A stretch of DNA of 38,996 bases from Nocardioides sp. (GTDB taxonomy: Bacteria; Actinomycetota; Actinomycetes; Propionibacteriales; Nocardioidaceae). Numbering within the stretch: the first letter of the stretch is position 1; each line of letters opens with the position of its first letter. This document shows, in pieces, positions 15,577-24,342 of this stretch. The stretch spans positions 1 through 38,996 of the forward strand of contig NZ_JACIXG010000049.1 in the NCBI RefSeq assembly GCF_014360585.1, in the 5' to 3' direction. The position numbers were made by a program, and so were the translations under genes. The notes below the pieces were generated by a model. The model was not told the origin of the DNA and did no database searches. It saw only the letters and a program-made list of their open reading frames with translations.

Positions 15577-15941
15577 TGCCTGCTGGCCAGCTCAGCGTCG
15601 GCAGCGACGCCGAGCTCGCGGGCTATCGCGCTCGAAGCCACCTCCACGACGGCCGGGTGGTCGCCTGGACGGGCTCCTACGACGTCTCGGTGGCCGTCGA
15701 TGCGGAGGTGGAACGTGCCGTCCCTGCCGCTCTGGCGGAACGGTTCGGGACCGACCGGTTCTGGGAGCGATGGACCCGGGCCGAGTGCGTCGCGAAGCTC
15801 ACCGGCCGAGGTGTCGTCGATCTGCTCGAACTGCTCGATCTGATGGACTCGGCGGGGGCCGGTGATGCCGACGCGGACGTTCGGTTGAGCACCGTGCGGC
15901 TCCCGGGAGGGATCGTGGTGTCGATCGGCCTGCGGTGCTGA
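15576..15941 (+). CDS. Miniature 4'-phosphopantetheinyl-transferase-like protein
   Basis: 121 residues. A VDAE motif (Asp42, Glu44) resembles the G-(I/V)-D-(I/V)-E metal-binding signature of phosphopantetheinyl transferases, and FWERWTRAECVAKLTGRGV matches the WxxKExxxK block, with Ala69 where lysine is usual and Glu70 and Lys74 retained. The two motifs are only about 25 residues apart, closer than in AcpS or Sfp, and the chain is about half the length of an Sfp-type enzyme. The overlap with the upstream reductase (shared A at 15576) places it in the ACP cassette, where it would convert the apo carrier to the holo form. Reduced or altered activity is possible because of the missing lysine. 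Confidence 0.6.
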   Translation: MPAGQLSVGSDAELAGYRARSHLHDGRVVAWTGSYDVSVAVDAEVERAVPAALAERFGTDRFWERWTRAECVAKLTGRGVVDLLELLDLMDSAGAGDADADVRLSTVRLPGGIVVSIGLRC

Positions 15942-15957
15942 AGGGGCACGTGCTTTG

Positions 15958-15979
15958 GTGAAAGAAACTTTTCTTTCAC
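15958..15979. repeat. 22-bp A/T-rich perfect inverted repeat
   Basis: Arms of ten bases (GTGAAAGAAA and its complement) surround a two-base spacer, 16 bases after the stop of the ACP cassette. The A/T content stands out against the G/C-rich surroundings. It could be an intrinsic terminator for the cassette or an operator for the acyltransferase gene that follows. Confidence 0.6.
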
Positions 15980-16112
15980 GGAGGAGACGTACGGCGGCTG
16001 GGCCGGGTCTTGGTGGCTGACCGGCGACTACGTACGTCGGTGGTACGCGCAACGGAGGCCGGAGCCGCCGAGGTGGCGAAGCCGCGAGTTTCCGGTCAGT
16101 TCACGAACTCGC

Positions 16113-16125
16113 CATAATCCTCCGG
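16113..16125 (+). promoter_or_regulatory. Candidate -10 element for a leaderless acyltransferase mRNA
   Basis: CATAAT at 16113-16118 lies seven bases before the GTG start at 16126, and no ribosome binding site precedes that start. Actinobacteria often transcribe leaderless mRNAs with this geometry. The -35 region (near TTTCCG, 16089) is weak. Confidence 0.4.
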
Positions 16126-18171
16126 GTGATTCGCACCGAGATCCAGGCGCTGAGGGCGTTCGCCGTCTGCGCTGTCGTCTTGTTCCACCTGTGGCCCAAC
16201 CGACTGCCCGGGGGTTACATCGGCGTCGACGTCTTCTTCGTCATCTCGGGGTTCCTGATCACCTCCCACCTGCTGCGCAGCCAGGAGAAGGGGCGGCTGA
16301 GCCTGGCCGACTTCTGGGCCAAGCGTGCGCGCCGGCTGCTGCCGGCGGCGTACCTGGTCCTTGCGGTCACCGCGATCGCGACGCTGCTGTGGGTCCCCAA
16401 GGTGCAGTGGCAGACGTTCTTCCTGGAGATCGGCGCGGCCGCGATCTACGTCGAGAACTGGGAGCTCGCGCGCAACTCCGTCGACTATCTGGCCGCACAG
16501 CACGCGGCCTCGCCGGTCCAGCACTACTGGACGCTCTCGGGTGAGGAGCAGTTCTACCTGATCTGGCCGCTGCTGGTGCTGCTCGCCGCCTGGATCGCTG
16601 CCCGCAGCGGGGCCAATCCGCGCCGGACCACCGCCATCGTCCTCGGCGTCGTCACGGCTGCCTCGCTCGCCTTCTCGCTCTGGTGGACCGTCGTCTCGCC
16701 GGAGACCGCCTACTTCATCACCCCGGCGCGGGCCTGGGAGTTCGGGCTGGGCGCGATGCTCGCCTTCGTGCCCGTGCTCGCCGGCCGCGACGCCCTGCGG
16801 TCGCTGCTCTCGTGGATCTCCCTGGCCGTGCTGACCGTGAGCTGCTTCGTGCTCGGCCCGACGACGCCGATGCCGGGCGTCGCCGCGGTCGTGGTCTGCG
16901 TCGCCACCGCCGCCCTGATCTGGGCCGGCAACCCGAGCTCCGCCTGGTCGCCGACCCGCATCGGTGACCTCAAGCCGTTCCAGTGGCTCGGCGAGATCTC
17001 CTACTCCCTCTACCTGTGGCACTGGCCGCTGATCATCCTGACGCCGTACGCCATCGGCGTCGACCACCTCGGTCTCCTCGAGCGGGTCCTGATCGGCGCT
17101 GCCTCCGTCCTGCTGGCAGTGGCGACCAAGCACTGGGTCGAAGACCCGGTCCGTACGCATCGCAAGCTCGTCCACCACCCCGGCCGCAGCCTGGTCGCGA
17201 CCGGCGTCGCCGCGGTCCTCCTCGTCGGTGCCAGCGGCACCGGCTGGGGCTACGTCGAGAAGCAGAACCGCGAGGACGCCGAGCTCGCCGCCGCGATCAC
17301 CGAGGACGCGCCGCGCTGCTTCGGCGCGGCCTCCCGGGCGCCGGGCGCGAAGGACTGCCCCAACCCTGAGCTCGACGACGTGCTGATCCCGACCGCTGCC
17401 GGCGTACGCGAGGACTGGCCGGACTACCCCGGCTGCGACGAGCAGCTGCTGCGACGTCCGCTGGAAGGCTGCGCGGTCGGCGAGCGGCGGGCCGATCGGC
17501 CCCACATCGCCGTGATCGGCGACTCGCACAGTCGGGTGCTGATGGCGTCGTTGGAGACCTTGGCCGACCGAGGCATGCTCTCGGCCGAGCTGTTCTGGGG
17601 CAGCGGCTGCTCGTGGACCGCCGGTGAGCCGTACGTGAAGACCACCGAGTTCAAGGACCGGTGCCGCTCGCTCAAGACGGACCTCGACGCCAAGCTGAAG
17701 AAGGACGCCGACGACTACGACTTCGTGATGACCACGGCGTGGTCGAAGCTGATCACGGGGCCGAAGGCCGAGCGGGTCAAGGCCGTCAGGAGCGCCTGGA
17801 AGCCGGTGCTGAAGCAGGGCGTTCCGGTCGTCGCGGTGCGCGACAACCCCACCTCGGGTGCGACCCGTGAGGACCAGCCGGCGTGCGTGGAGGAGGCCGG
17901 CGTCGCGAGGGCCAACGAGGAGTGCAGCCTGGACCGGCACAAGTCCTACGACTCGATCTTCGACCCGTTCGGCCCGGCCGTGAAGCAGTCCGAAGGCGCC
18001 CACCTCATCGACCTCACCGACTTCTACTGCGACAAGGACAAGTGCCCCGCCGTGATCGGCGGCGTCAACGTCTACCGCGACCGCGACCACATCTCGGTGA
18101 CCTACGCCGAGACCCTCGCGCCGTACATCTGGCGGGAGCTGCGGGCGTTCGGTCTGGTCGAGCGCCGCTGA
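16126..18171 (+). CDS. OafA/YrhL-type membrane O-acyltransferase with C-terminal SGNH domain
   Basis: 681 residues. The N-terminal two thirds is an acyltransferase-3 membrane domain with about ten hydrophobic segments and the family hallmarks EIQALRAFAVCAVVLFHLW, GGYIGVDVFFVISGFLIT and YWTLSGEEQFYLIWPL. The C-terminal part (about 460-681) is an extracytoplasmic SGNH hydrolase-like domain with GDSH near residue 465 and the Asp/His pair in DRDHIS near 652. Such fusions transfer acetyl or other short acyl groups from the cytoplasm to hydroxyls of surface polysaccharide, teichoic acid or peptidoglycan. Its position between the pse/ACP genes and the glycosyltransferases fits decoration of the same polymer. 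Confidence 0.9.
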   Translation: MIRTEIQALRAFAVCAVVLFHLWPNRLPGGYIGVDVFFVISGFLITSHLLRSQEKGRLSLADFWAKRARRLLPAAYLVLAVTAIATLLWVPKVQWQTFFLEIGAAAIYVENWELARNSVDYLAAQHAASPVQHYWTLSGEEQFYLIWPLLVLLAAWIAARSGANPRRTTAIVLGVVTAASLAFSLWWTVVSPETAYFITPARAWEFGLGAMLAFVPVLAGRDALRSLLSWISLAVLTVSCFVLGPTTPMPGVAAVVVCVATAALIWAGNPSSAWSPTRIGDLKPFQWLGEISYSLYLWHWPLIILTPYAIGVDHLGLLERVLIGAASVLLAVATKHWVEDPVRTHRKLVHHPGRSLVATGVAAVLLVGASGTGWGYVEKQNREDAELAAAITEDAPRCFGAASRAPGAKDCPNPELDDVLIPTAAGVREDWPDYPGCDEQLLRRPLEGCAVGERRADRPHIAVIGDSHSRVLMASLETLADRGMLSAELFWGSGCSWTAGEPYVKTTEFKDRCRSLKTDLDAKLKKDADDYDFVMTTAWSKLITGPKAERVKAVRSAWKPVLKQGVPVVAVRDNPTSGATREDQPACVEEAGVARANEECSLDRHKSYDSIFDPFGPAVKQSEGAHLIDLTDFYCDKDKCPAVIGGVNVYRDRDHISVTYAETLAPYIWRELRAFGLVERR

Positions 18172-18497
18172 GCCGACCGCCGAAGCACCGGTTGAGTGAC
18201 TGGTGTGGTCACTGGTCCAGACCGGACTTTTGCAGTTCCATGACTGTTAAGCGCAAATATATTGCGGTTTCGTGACAGGTTCCCAGATCGGCCATTTTTG
18301 GTCTCGACGGGGTCCGGCGGCGGTTATTCTTTACCCGTTCGCATTGTTCGGGCCTGGGGGCGCCTGACCAATCTCGTGGTGCGAATCGGTCGGTGACACA
18401 GGTGTCGCTGAGCCGCGCCAGTGCGCAGGCACTGGTCAGATCAAACAGGCACGGCGATATCGGGCGCCCGGCCACGAGCCCGATTCGGAGTGCATGC
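18172..18497. other. A/T-rich intergenic control region
   Basis: 326 bases with no credible gene, noticeably more A/T-rich than the flanking genes. It contains a 15-bp dyad (CGCAA, ATATA, TTGCG at 18252-18266) and T-rich runs near 18292-18300 and 18324-18332 (TTATTCTTT). It probably carries the promoter for the following glycosyltransferase operon and is a plausible Lsr2 target. A Shine-Dalgarno (CGGAG, 18486-18490) serves the GTG at 18498. Confidence 0.4.
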
Positions 18498-21239
18498 GTG
18501 TCGTCGACACCCCTATTCAGTCTTGTCGTAGCGACCTATGGCGTCGAGGCGTGGATCGGACCCTTCCTAGAAGGTCTGCGCCGACAGGTCGGTGGCCTGG
18601 ACGACACCGAGATCATCTTCGTCATCGACGGCTCCCCCGACCGTAGCGAGCAGCTCGTTCGGGAGTGGATCGACGCCAACGCCGTGTCCACCGCCCAGGT
18701 GGTCGTGCAGGAGAACGCAGGCGTCTCGGCCGCGCGCAACGCCGGTCTCCAGCGCGCCTCGGGCACGTGGATCTCCTATCCCGACCCGGACGACGTCCTC
18801 GACGACCGCTACCTGGCCGGCGTGCGGGACTATCTCGCGCGCGGCGAGGAGCCCGACTACGTCGTCACCCGCTTCATGCCGTTCCAGGGTGATCCGGGCG
18901 CAGCCAAGGACAACCACCCGCTCTCCTTCCGGTTCTCGCCGGGAACCCGAACGGTGGACATCGACCTCGAGCCGCGCTTCTTCCCGTTCGCGACCAACCA
19001 CGGGTTCGGTCGGCTCGACCGCGTCCGAGCCGCCGACGTCCAGTTCGACCCACGGGTGCGGCCGGTGCTCGAGGACGCGGTCTACACGGCCGGCTACCTC
19101 GCCGGAGGCGAGACTCGCCGCGTCGGATTCGTCGCAGAGTCGATGTACCTCTATCGCCGACGCGGGGACGGTTCATCCCTGCTGGACAGCACCTGGACGG
19201 ACGACGGCCGCTACACCGACGTGCTGCGCTACGGCTTCCGGACTGTCCTGGGTCACTTCGCGCCCGGCGCGGCGCCGAAATGGCTGCAGTACATGGCCCT
19301 CTACGACCTGCAGTGGTACTTCAAGACCGATGCCAAGCCTGGAGCGCCGACGGCCGCCGTGCCGGAGAGGATCCTCGCCGAGTTCCACGCGCTCCTCGAC
19401 GACCTGCTCTCCCGTATCGATCCCGACACGTTCCTCGACTACAACGTCACCCACATCCCCAGCGAGATCCGGATGGCGTGGTACGCCGCAGCGACCGGCC
19501 GAGTGCCCGAGGACCAGGTCGTACGTGTCGACGTCATCGACAAGAGGCAGCAGGCGACGCGCTTCGTCTATTACCAGGCGGACTCGGTCCGCACCGAGAC
19601 GATCCGCCAGCGTGGCGTCGTCGTTCCGGCCATGGGCGCCAAGTTCCGCGCGCTCAACTACTTCGGGCGTACGTTCGTCTACCAGCGCATCGGGTGGGTC
19701 GACAGCCTCAGCGACTGGACCGTCATGCTGCCCGGAGCGAACCGGCCCGCGCGGATCCTGCATTCGAGCGAGGTCGTCCCGCTGCTGAGCGTGACGCCCG
19801 AGCTCGCCTGGAGGCGGCTCCACAACCAGCGCGCACCCCATCGAGAGCTCCCGGCTCCGGCAGCCGCTTCGAGTACGGACGAGCCGTGTGGGCGCGTCAC
19901 CCGGCTGGTCTCGCGCCTGTCTCGCCGCGTCGCCAGGGAGGCCGCGGAGCTTAGCGGGCGCAGGGCCGAGAACGCCAAGGTGCGCGACCGGCGCCGGATG
20001 AACAGGCGCGCCGCCTCGACGGCCGTGCGGGCCAAGTACCGGCGGGCGTGGGTCTTCATCGACCGCGACACCATGGCCCGGGACAATGCGGAGACGCTCT
20101 ATCGCCACGTACGCGCCGAACACCAGGACATCAACGCGTGGTTCGTCATCAACCGCAGCAGTCCGGACTTCCGCAGGCTCGAGCGCGACGGGTTCCGGCT
20201 GGTCGCCCACGGCAGCCGCGAGCACATCCTGCTGATGAAGAACGCCGTGCAGCTGATCTCCTCCAACGTGGACCGCTACATCGTTGAGCCGTACGACTTC
20301 AGCCGCTACGGCCGCTCGCGGTGGAGGTTCACCTTCCTCCAGCACGGCGTCACCAAGGACGATCTGTCGCACTGGCTCAATTCCAAGCTGATCCACCGGG
20401 TGCTGGCCACGGGGCAGGCGGAGTACGACGGGTTCACCGCCGACGGCACCCCGTACTGGATGAGCCCGCGGGAGGTGGCGCTCACCGGATTCCCGCGCCA
20501 CGACGATCTGCAGCGCGCGTTGGAGGCCACCCCGGTGAAGCGGCGCAACGTGGTGCTCGTCGTTCCGACCTGGCGTCAGTATCTGGTCGACAACACGACG
20601 ACGATGAACGGCAACCAGCGCAGCGTCCTGGACGGGTTCAAGGAGTCGGAGTACTTCCGCAGCTGGATCGAGCTGCTCGGCAGCCCCGAGATCCGTGAGG
20701 CCGCCGAGAGGGCGGGCGTGGAGATCGCGTTCGCTCCGCATCCGAACCTTCAGGGGCACCTGCAGCCAGGGGACGTGCCGGAATGGGTTCAGCTGGTCTC
20801 GTACGCCGACACCGACATCAAGGAGTGGCTCGCGCGGTCCGTGCTCACGGTGACGGCCTATTCCTCGCTCGCCTTCGACGCCGCCTACGTGCGGACGCCG
20901 TCGGTGTACTTCCAGTTCGACCGTGAACGCTTCTTCTCCGGGGCGCACGCCTACCGCAAGGGCTACTTCTCCTACGAGGAGGACGGATTCGGCCCTGTTG
21001 CCGAGACCGTCGAGGACGGCGTCGCCGCGATCGTCGCCAGCCTGGGAGCGCCGGCCGAGTTCGTCGCCCCGTACGCCGACCGGATCGAGCAGGTCTTCAC
21101 CTACCGCGACACGAACAACTCCGAGCGCGTGGTCGCCTCCATCCGACAGCTCAACCGGCCGATGCGTACGTGGCACCAGCAACCGGAGGCCGCCTTCGGT
21201 GACCTCGAGGCGGCCTCAGGGCCCCTTCACGTCGCATAG
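18498..21239 (+). CDS. Bifunctional GT2 glycosyltransferase / CDP-glycerol-type polymerase
   Basis: 913 residues. The N-terminal domain (1-230) is a GT-A family 2 glycosyltransferase with FSLVVATYG, FVIDGSPDRS, ENAGVSAARNAG and the DPDD metal motif. A linker follows, and the C-terminal domain (about 515-880) resembles TagB/TagF poly(glycerol-phosphate) transferases (WVFIDRD, FLQHGVTKDD, GFPRHDDL, VPTWRQ, FAPHPN). The usual TDYSS-x-x-FD motif is TAYSSLAFD here, so the aspartate is replaced. Similar fusions in actinobacteria build sugar- and polyol-phosphate-containing wall teichoic acids. GTG 18498 was chosen because CGGAG lies seven bases upstream; an in-frame GTG at 18393 would add 35 residues that do not look like the domain. 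Confidence 0.85.
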   Translation: MSSTPLFSLVVATYGVEAWIGPFLEGLRRQVGGLDDTEIIFVIDGSPDRSEQLVREWIDANAVSTAQVVVQENAGVSAARNAGLQRASGTWISYPDPDDVLDDRYLAGVRDYLARGEEPDYVVTRFMPFQGDPGAAKDNHPLSFRFSPGTRTVDIDLEPRFFPFATNHGFGRLDRVRAADVQFDPRVRPVLEDAVYTAGYLAGGETRRVGFVAESMYLYRRRGDGSSLLDSTWTDDGRYTDVLRYGFRTVLGHFAPGAAPKWLQYMALYDLQWYFKTDAKPGAPTAAVPERILAEFHALLDDLLSRIDPDTFLDYNVTHIPSEIRMAWYAAATGRVPEDQVVRVDVIDKRQQATRFVYYQADSVRTETIRQRGVVVPAMGAKFRALNYFGRTFVYQRIGWVDSLSDWTVMLPGANRPARILHSSEVVPLLSVTPELAWRRLHNQRAPHRELPAPAAASSTDEPCGRVTRLVSRLSRRVAREAAELSGRRAENAKVRDRRRMNRRAASTAVRAKYRRAWVFIDRDTMARDNAETLYRHVRAEHQDINAWFVINRSSPDFRRLERDGFRLVAHGSREHILLMKNAVQLISSNVDRYIVEPYDFSRYGRSRWRFTFLQHGVTKDDLSHWLNSKLIHRVLATGQAEYDGFTADGTPYWMSPREVALTGFPRHDDLQRALEATPVKRRNVVLVVPTWRQYLVDNTTTMNGNQRSVLDGFKESEYFRSWIELLGSPEIREAAERAGVEIAFAPHPNLQGHLQPGDVPEWVQLVSYADTDIKEWLARSVLTVTAYSSLAFDAAYVRTPSVYFQFDRERFFSGAHAYRKGYFSYEEDGFGPVAETVEDGVAAIVASLGAPAEFVAPYADRIEQVFTYRDTNNSERVVASIRQLNRPMRTWHQQPEAAFGDLEAASGPLHVA

Positions 21240-21255
21240 AAGAGGATGGCTGTGC

Positions 21256-23229
21256 ATGTCTGAACAGGCTGCGAACGACGGGCGGACGGTGGCGGGCGAG
21301 CTCGTTCTCGCCAACCTGTTTCCGAACCCGAGCCTGCGCAGGCCACCGACGCTGACCGCAGAGCTCGACCCAGACGGCCAGCACAGTCTCGGTCACGGTG
21401 ACTGGATCTACGTGCACAAGCACGGTCGTGCGAGCCTGGTCGAAGACGGTGACGGTCATGCGGTGCGCGTCGAGGGCATCGGCGCGAGCAACGACACCCA
21501 CGTCAGCCCGGGTGGTCGTGACGGCGGCCTACGGATGGGTATGTCCCCAGCCCGCACGTACACGTTCGCGGCTGATGTCGAGGTGGAGTCGGGCCTTCGG
21601 GGCGTGCTGCACCCCGACGCACTCCGAATCGTCGTCGGCTGGTCGGCGGGTGGGGTGCGGACGTGGCGAGGGGCCCGGTCGGCCGCGGCACAGAACGCAC
21701 CAGCGCGCACCCGCCTCGCCGTGACCTTCACGCTGCCACCCGAGGCGGAGGAGGCCTGGGTGCGCCTCTACTGCGGTGCGTCCAGGGGTGCAGTGCGATG
21801 GTCCCGCTTCCAGCTGTCCGAGGGGGCCAACGGTCGCACCTTCCTGGATGCCGCCGCCGAACCTCCCGAAGGACTGACCGCGCGCTGGCACGGAGAGCCG
21901 GACAGCTCAGTCTCCGAGCTGTTCGTCGACCATGATGCTGCCTCTGCAGACCTGCTCGACCGGTGGCTCGCTGAATGGGTGCAGCTCGAGGGCTTCGAGG
22001 TGTCGGCTCGTGCGGTTGCCTCCGCCCTCCCCGGCTCCGACCTGGCGTCTGCCCTCGGCCATGCACTGGCGGACACATGGGCGAAGGCCCTCGAGCTCAG
22101 CGAAGCGCTCGTGGACAAGGAGCCCGAAGCACTTGCGCCACGCCTGCTGATGGCAGCGGCCGCGGCGAGGCAGAAGAGTCCCGAGCAGGTCGTCGCGGCG
22201 CTGACCCCCGTCTTCAAGGACCCCGCCATCGACGCGACCACCTGCTACGCCCTTGCCGGTGCGTGCCAGAAGCTGGACCGTCGAGACGATATGCGTGAGG
22301 CCAACAGGACAGCGACGTCCAAGGATTCCAGGATCGATGACCCCGCTGCCGCGGAGCTGTTGGAGGCGTCCCCGGACTACGTCCAGGAGCGGGTAGCCGT
22401 CCGAAGGTTCGTCAGCGCGCATCTCGACCAGATCAGGAAGATGGCGAAAGCCAGCCGCGCCGACAAGGCCGGCGACATGCCGTACGTCTTCGTCTACTGG
22501 GCGCAGGGGATGGAGGCGGCACCGCCGATCGTCCGAGCCTGCTACGAGCGGCTGAAGCGAGTGCCGGGCATCGAGCTGCGGCTCATCACCGAGGCGACCG
22601 TTCCCTACTGGGTCGACGTCCCGGAGCATGTCGAGCAGCGTGTCCCAGCAACCAAGGCCGCGTTCGCGGACTGGCTGCGAATCGCGCTGTTGAAGGAGTA
22701 CGGCGGGATCTGGGTGGATGCGACGTGCTACGTGACCGGTGACCTGGCGGTGGTCGACGAGCTGGTAGGTGACCGCCGCTTCTTCGCCTACAGATACAAC
22801 AGCGCGCGGATCTCGAGCTGGTTCCTGGCCGCTCGCAACAACTCCTACATCGTGCACATGATGCACGCCGCCCTGGAGGTCTACTTCCGATCCCACGACA
22901 GGGTGACCCACTACTTCTTCTTCCACGACCTCTTCGAGGCCTTGGCTCAGCTCGACAGCCGCTTCGGGGAGATCTGGGAGACCAAGGGGCAGCACGGCGA
23001 CACGCGAGTGCCGCACAGGCTGCAGGGCCTCCTGCGCGGACCGTCGGGCACCGGCGAGGACATCGCCGCGATCCACGGCTCGTTCGTGCACAAGCTGACC
23101 TACAAGCTCAAGCCGCACGAGGTCGCTCCCGCCACGGTCGCCGGAGCGATCGTGAGGGGCGACTACGAAGGACACCTGGTGCCGGAGCCGGACCAGCCGA
23201 GCAGGAGGCGGTTCACTGTTCGGCGATGA
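21256..23229 (+). CDS. Capsular polysaccharide synthesis glycosyltransferase (GT32/Caps_synth-like)
   Basis: 657 residues. The C-terminal third (about 410-640) matches capsular polysaccharide synthesis transferases: PYVFVYWAQGMEAAPPIV, then FADWLRIALLKEYGGIWVDATCY, where WVDAT supplies the DxD-like site, and HGSFVHKLTYKL near the end. The N-terminal region (about 20-200) looks like a beta-sandwich carbohydrate-binding module (NLFPNPSL, GLRMGMSPARTYTF). An alpha-helical stretch between them (about 250-390) is Ala/Leu-rich and may be repeat-like. The start ATG lies 16 bases after the previous stop with GAGGA upstream, so the two genes form one operon. The acceptor sugar is unknown. Confidence 0.82.
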   Translation: MSEQAANDGRTVAGELVLANLFPNPSLRRPPTLTAELDPDGQHSLGHGDWIYVHKHGRASLVEDGDGHAVRVEGIGASNDTHVSPGGRDGGLRMGMSPARTYTFAADVEVESGLRGVLHPDALRIVVGWSAGGVRTWRGARSAAAQNAPARTRLAVTFTLPPEAEEAWVRLYCGASRGAVRWSRFQLSEGANGRTFLDAAAEPPEGLTARWHGEPDSSVSELFVDHDAASADLLDRWLAEWVQLEGFEVSARAVASALPGSDLASALGHALADTWAKALELSEALVDKEPEALAPRLLMAAAAARQKSPEQVVAALTPVFKDPAIDATTCYALAGACQKLDRRDDMREANRTATSKDSRIDDPAAAELLEASPDYVQERVAVRRFVSAHLDQIRKMAKASRADKAGDMPYVFVYWAQGMEAAPPIVRACYERLKRVPGIELRLITEATVPYWVDVPEHVEQRVPATKAAFADWLRIALLKEYGGIWVDATCYVTGDLAVVDELVGDRRFFAYRYNSARISSWFLAARNNSYIVHMMHAALEVYFRSHDRVTHYFFFHDLFEALAQLDSRFGEIWETKGQHGDTRVPHRLQGLLRGPSGTGEDIAAIHGSFVHKLTYKLKPHEVAPATVAGAIVRGDYEGHLVPEPDQPSRRRFTVRR

Positions 23230-23244
23230 CGCGGTCGCCGCCGG

Positions 23245-24342
23245 CTAGACCCTCAGCGCGTAAGGGTCGATGCCGGAGAGGTCCAGCTCGGGGACCTCGA
23301 GGGCAGTGCCCTCCTCGTTGCGGGGGACACGACCGTGCTCGGCGATCCAGGCGGCGACGTGCTTGGCCTGGAGGGGGCGGTCCTGCTCGACGAGCCAGCC
23401 GATGAGCCGCTGACCCGGCGGCAGAGTGGTGTCGGCGAAGGTGCGCCCCGACCAGACGTCACGGACCATCTCGACGAGCAGGTCCCACCACTCGTCGCCG
23501 GCCTCGGGGATCGCGGCGAAGTAGCGGCGCATGTCACCGGGGAGGGTCTTGTTCAAGAAGATTTCGAGCACCTCGGGGTCACCGCCGTCGGCGACGTACT
23601 TCCGCACCGTCTCCAGCGACATCTTCTTGGTGACGTGGCGGTCGCGGAGATCGGCCACCGTGGAGCGCTGCTGGGTGATCGAGGTGCCGTCGGTGCGGAT
23701 GCGCCAGTGATAGACGATGTCGGGGATGACGTCGAAGGCCGTCGCCGCCAGATAAGCCTGTGTCAGCGTCGGCTGGTCCTCATAGCGCAGCCCCTCGGGC
23801 CAGGAGAGCGCCGCAGAGTCCCAGAACGTACGCCGGTAGACCTTGTTCCAGGCGAAGACGTCGCCCAGGATGCGCGGGTCGGCAGCGGCGGTGGTCCCCA
23901 GCCGTTCGGGGTTGTGGAAGCTGTGCATCCACGCGGGCTCGACGAGGTCGCCGTCCTCCCAGCGCTGGACCGATCCGGTCACGAAGTCGGAGCCGGTCTT
24001 CTCCAGGGTGCGGACCATGGTGGCGTAGGCCGTCCTCGGGACGACGTCGTCGGAGTCCGCGAAGGTGATGTAGTCGGCGCCCGCCAGGTGCGCCAGACCT
24101 GTGTTGCGGGCCGCGCCGAGGCCGTGGTTGGCGGTGCGGCGGACGACGACCCGCGGGTCGCGGTCGGCGTACTCCTCGGCGATGACGCCGGTCATGTCGG
24201 TCGAACCGTCGTCGACGACGACCACGTACAGGTTCTTGTAGGTCTGGCCGAGGATGCTGTCGAGGGCGGCAGGGAGCAGCGACGCGATGTTGTAGGCGGG
24301 GACGACCACGCCCAGCATCGGCCGGCTGCGCCTCAGTCGCAT
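23245..24342 (-). CDS. Family 2 glycosyltransferase
   Basis: 365 residues. The GT-A domain in the first 230 residues shows LGVVVPAYNIASLLP, VVVDDGSTDMTG, NHGLGAARNTG, the FADSDDVV metal motif and GLRYEDQPTLTQAYL, followed by YHWRIRTDGTSITQQ. These are the usual features of wall teichoic acid or capsule glycosyltransferases of the TarS/EpsJ kind. No membrane anchor is seen, so it is a cytoplasmic, membrane-peripheral enzyme. The ATG start overlaps the end of the large upstream fusion gene by ten bases, so the two are translated together. It converges on the preceding gene with only 15 bases between stops. Confidence 0.88.
   Translation of the reverse strand: MRLRRSRPMLGVVVPAYNIASLLPAALDSILGQTYKNLYVVVVDDGSTDMTGVIAEEYADRDPRVVVRRTANHGLGAARNTGLAHLAGADYITFADSDDVVPRTAYATMVRTLEKTGSDFVTGSVQRWEDGDLVEPAWMHSFHNPERLGTTAAADPRILGDVFAWNKVYRRTFWDSAALSWPEGLRYEDQPTLTQAYLAATAFDVIPDIVYHWRIRTDGTSITQQRSTVADLRDRHVTKKMSLETVRKYVADGGDPEVLEIFLNKTLPGDMRRYFAAIPEAGDEWWDLLVEMVRDVWSGRTFADTTLPPGQRLIGWLVEQDRPLQAKHVAAWIAEHGRVPRNEEGTALEVPELDLSGIDPYALRV

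Noticed and set aside
16096..18090. 664-codon minus-strand frame opposite the acyltransferase
   Set aside because: It is an antisense shadow; the plus-strand protein has diagnostic acyltransferase-3 and SGNH motifs.
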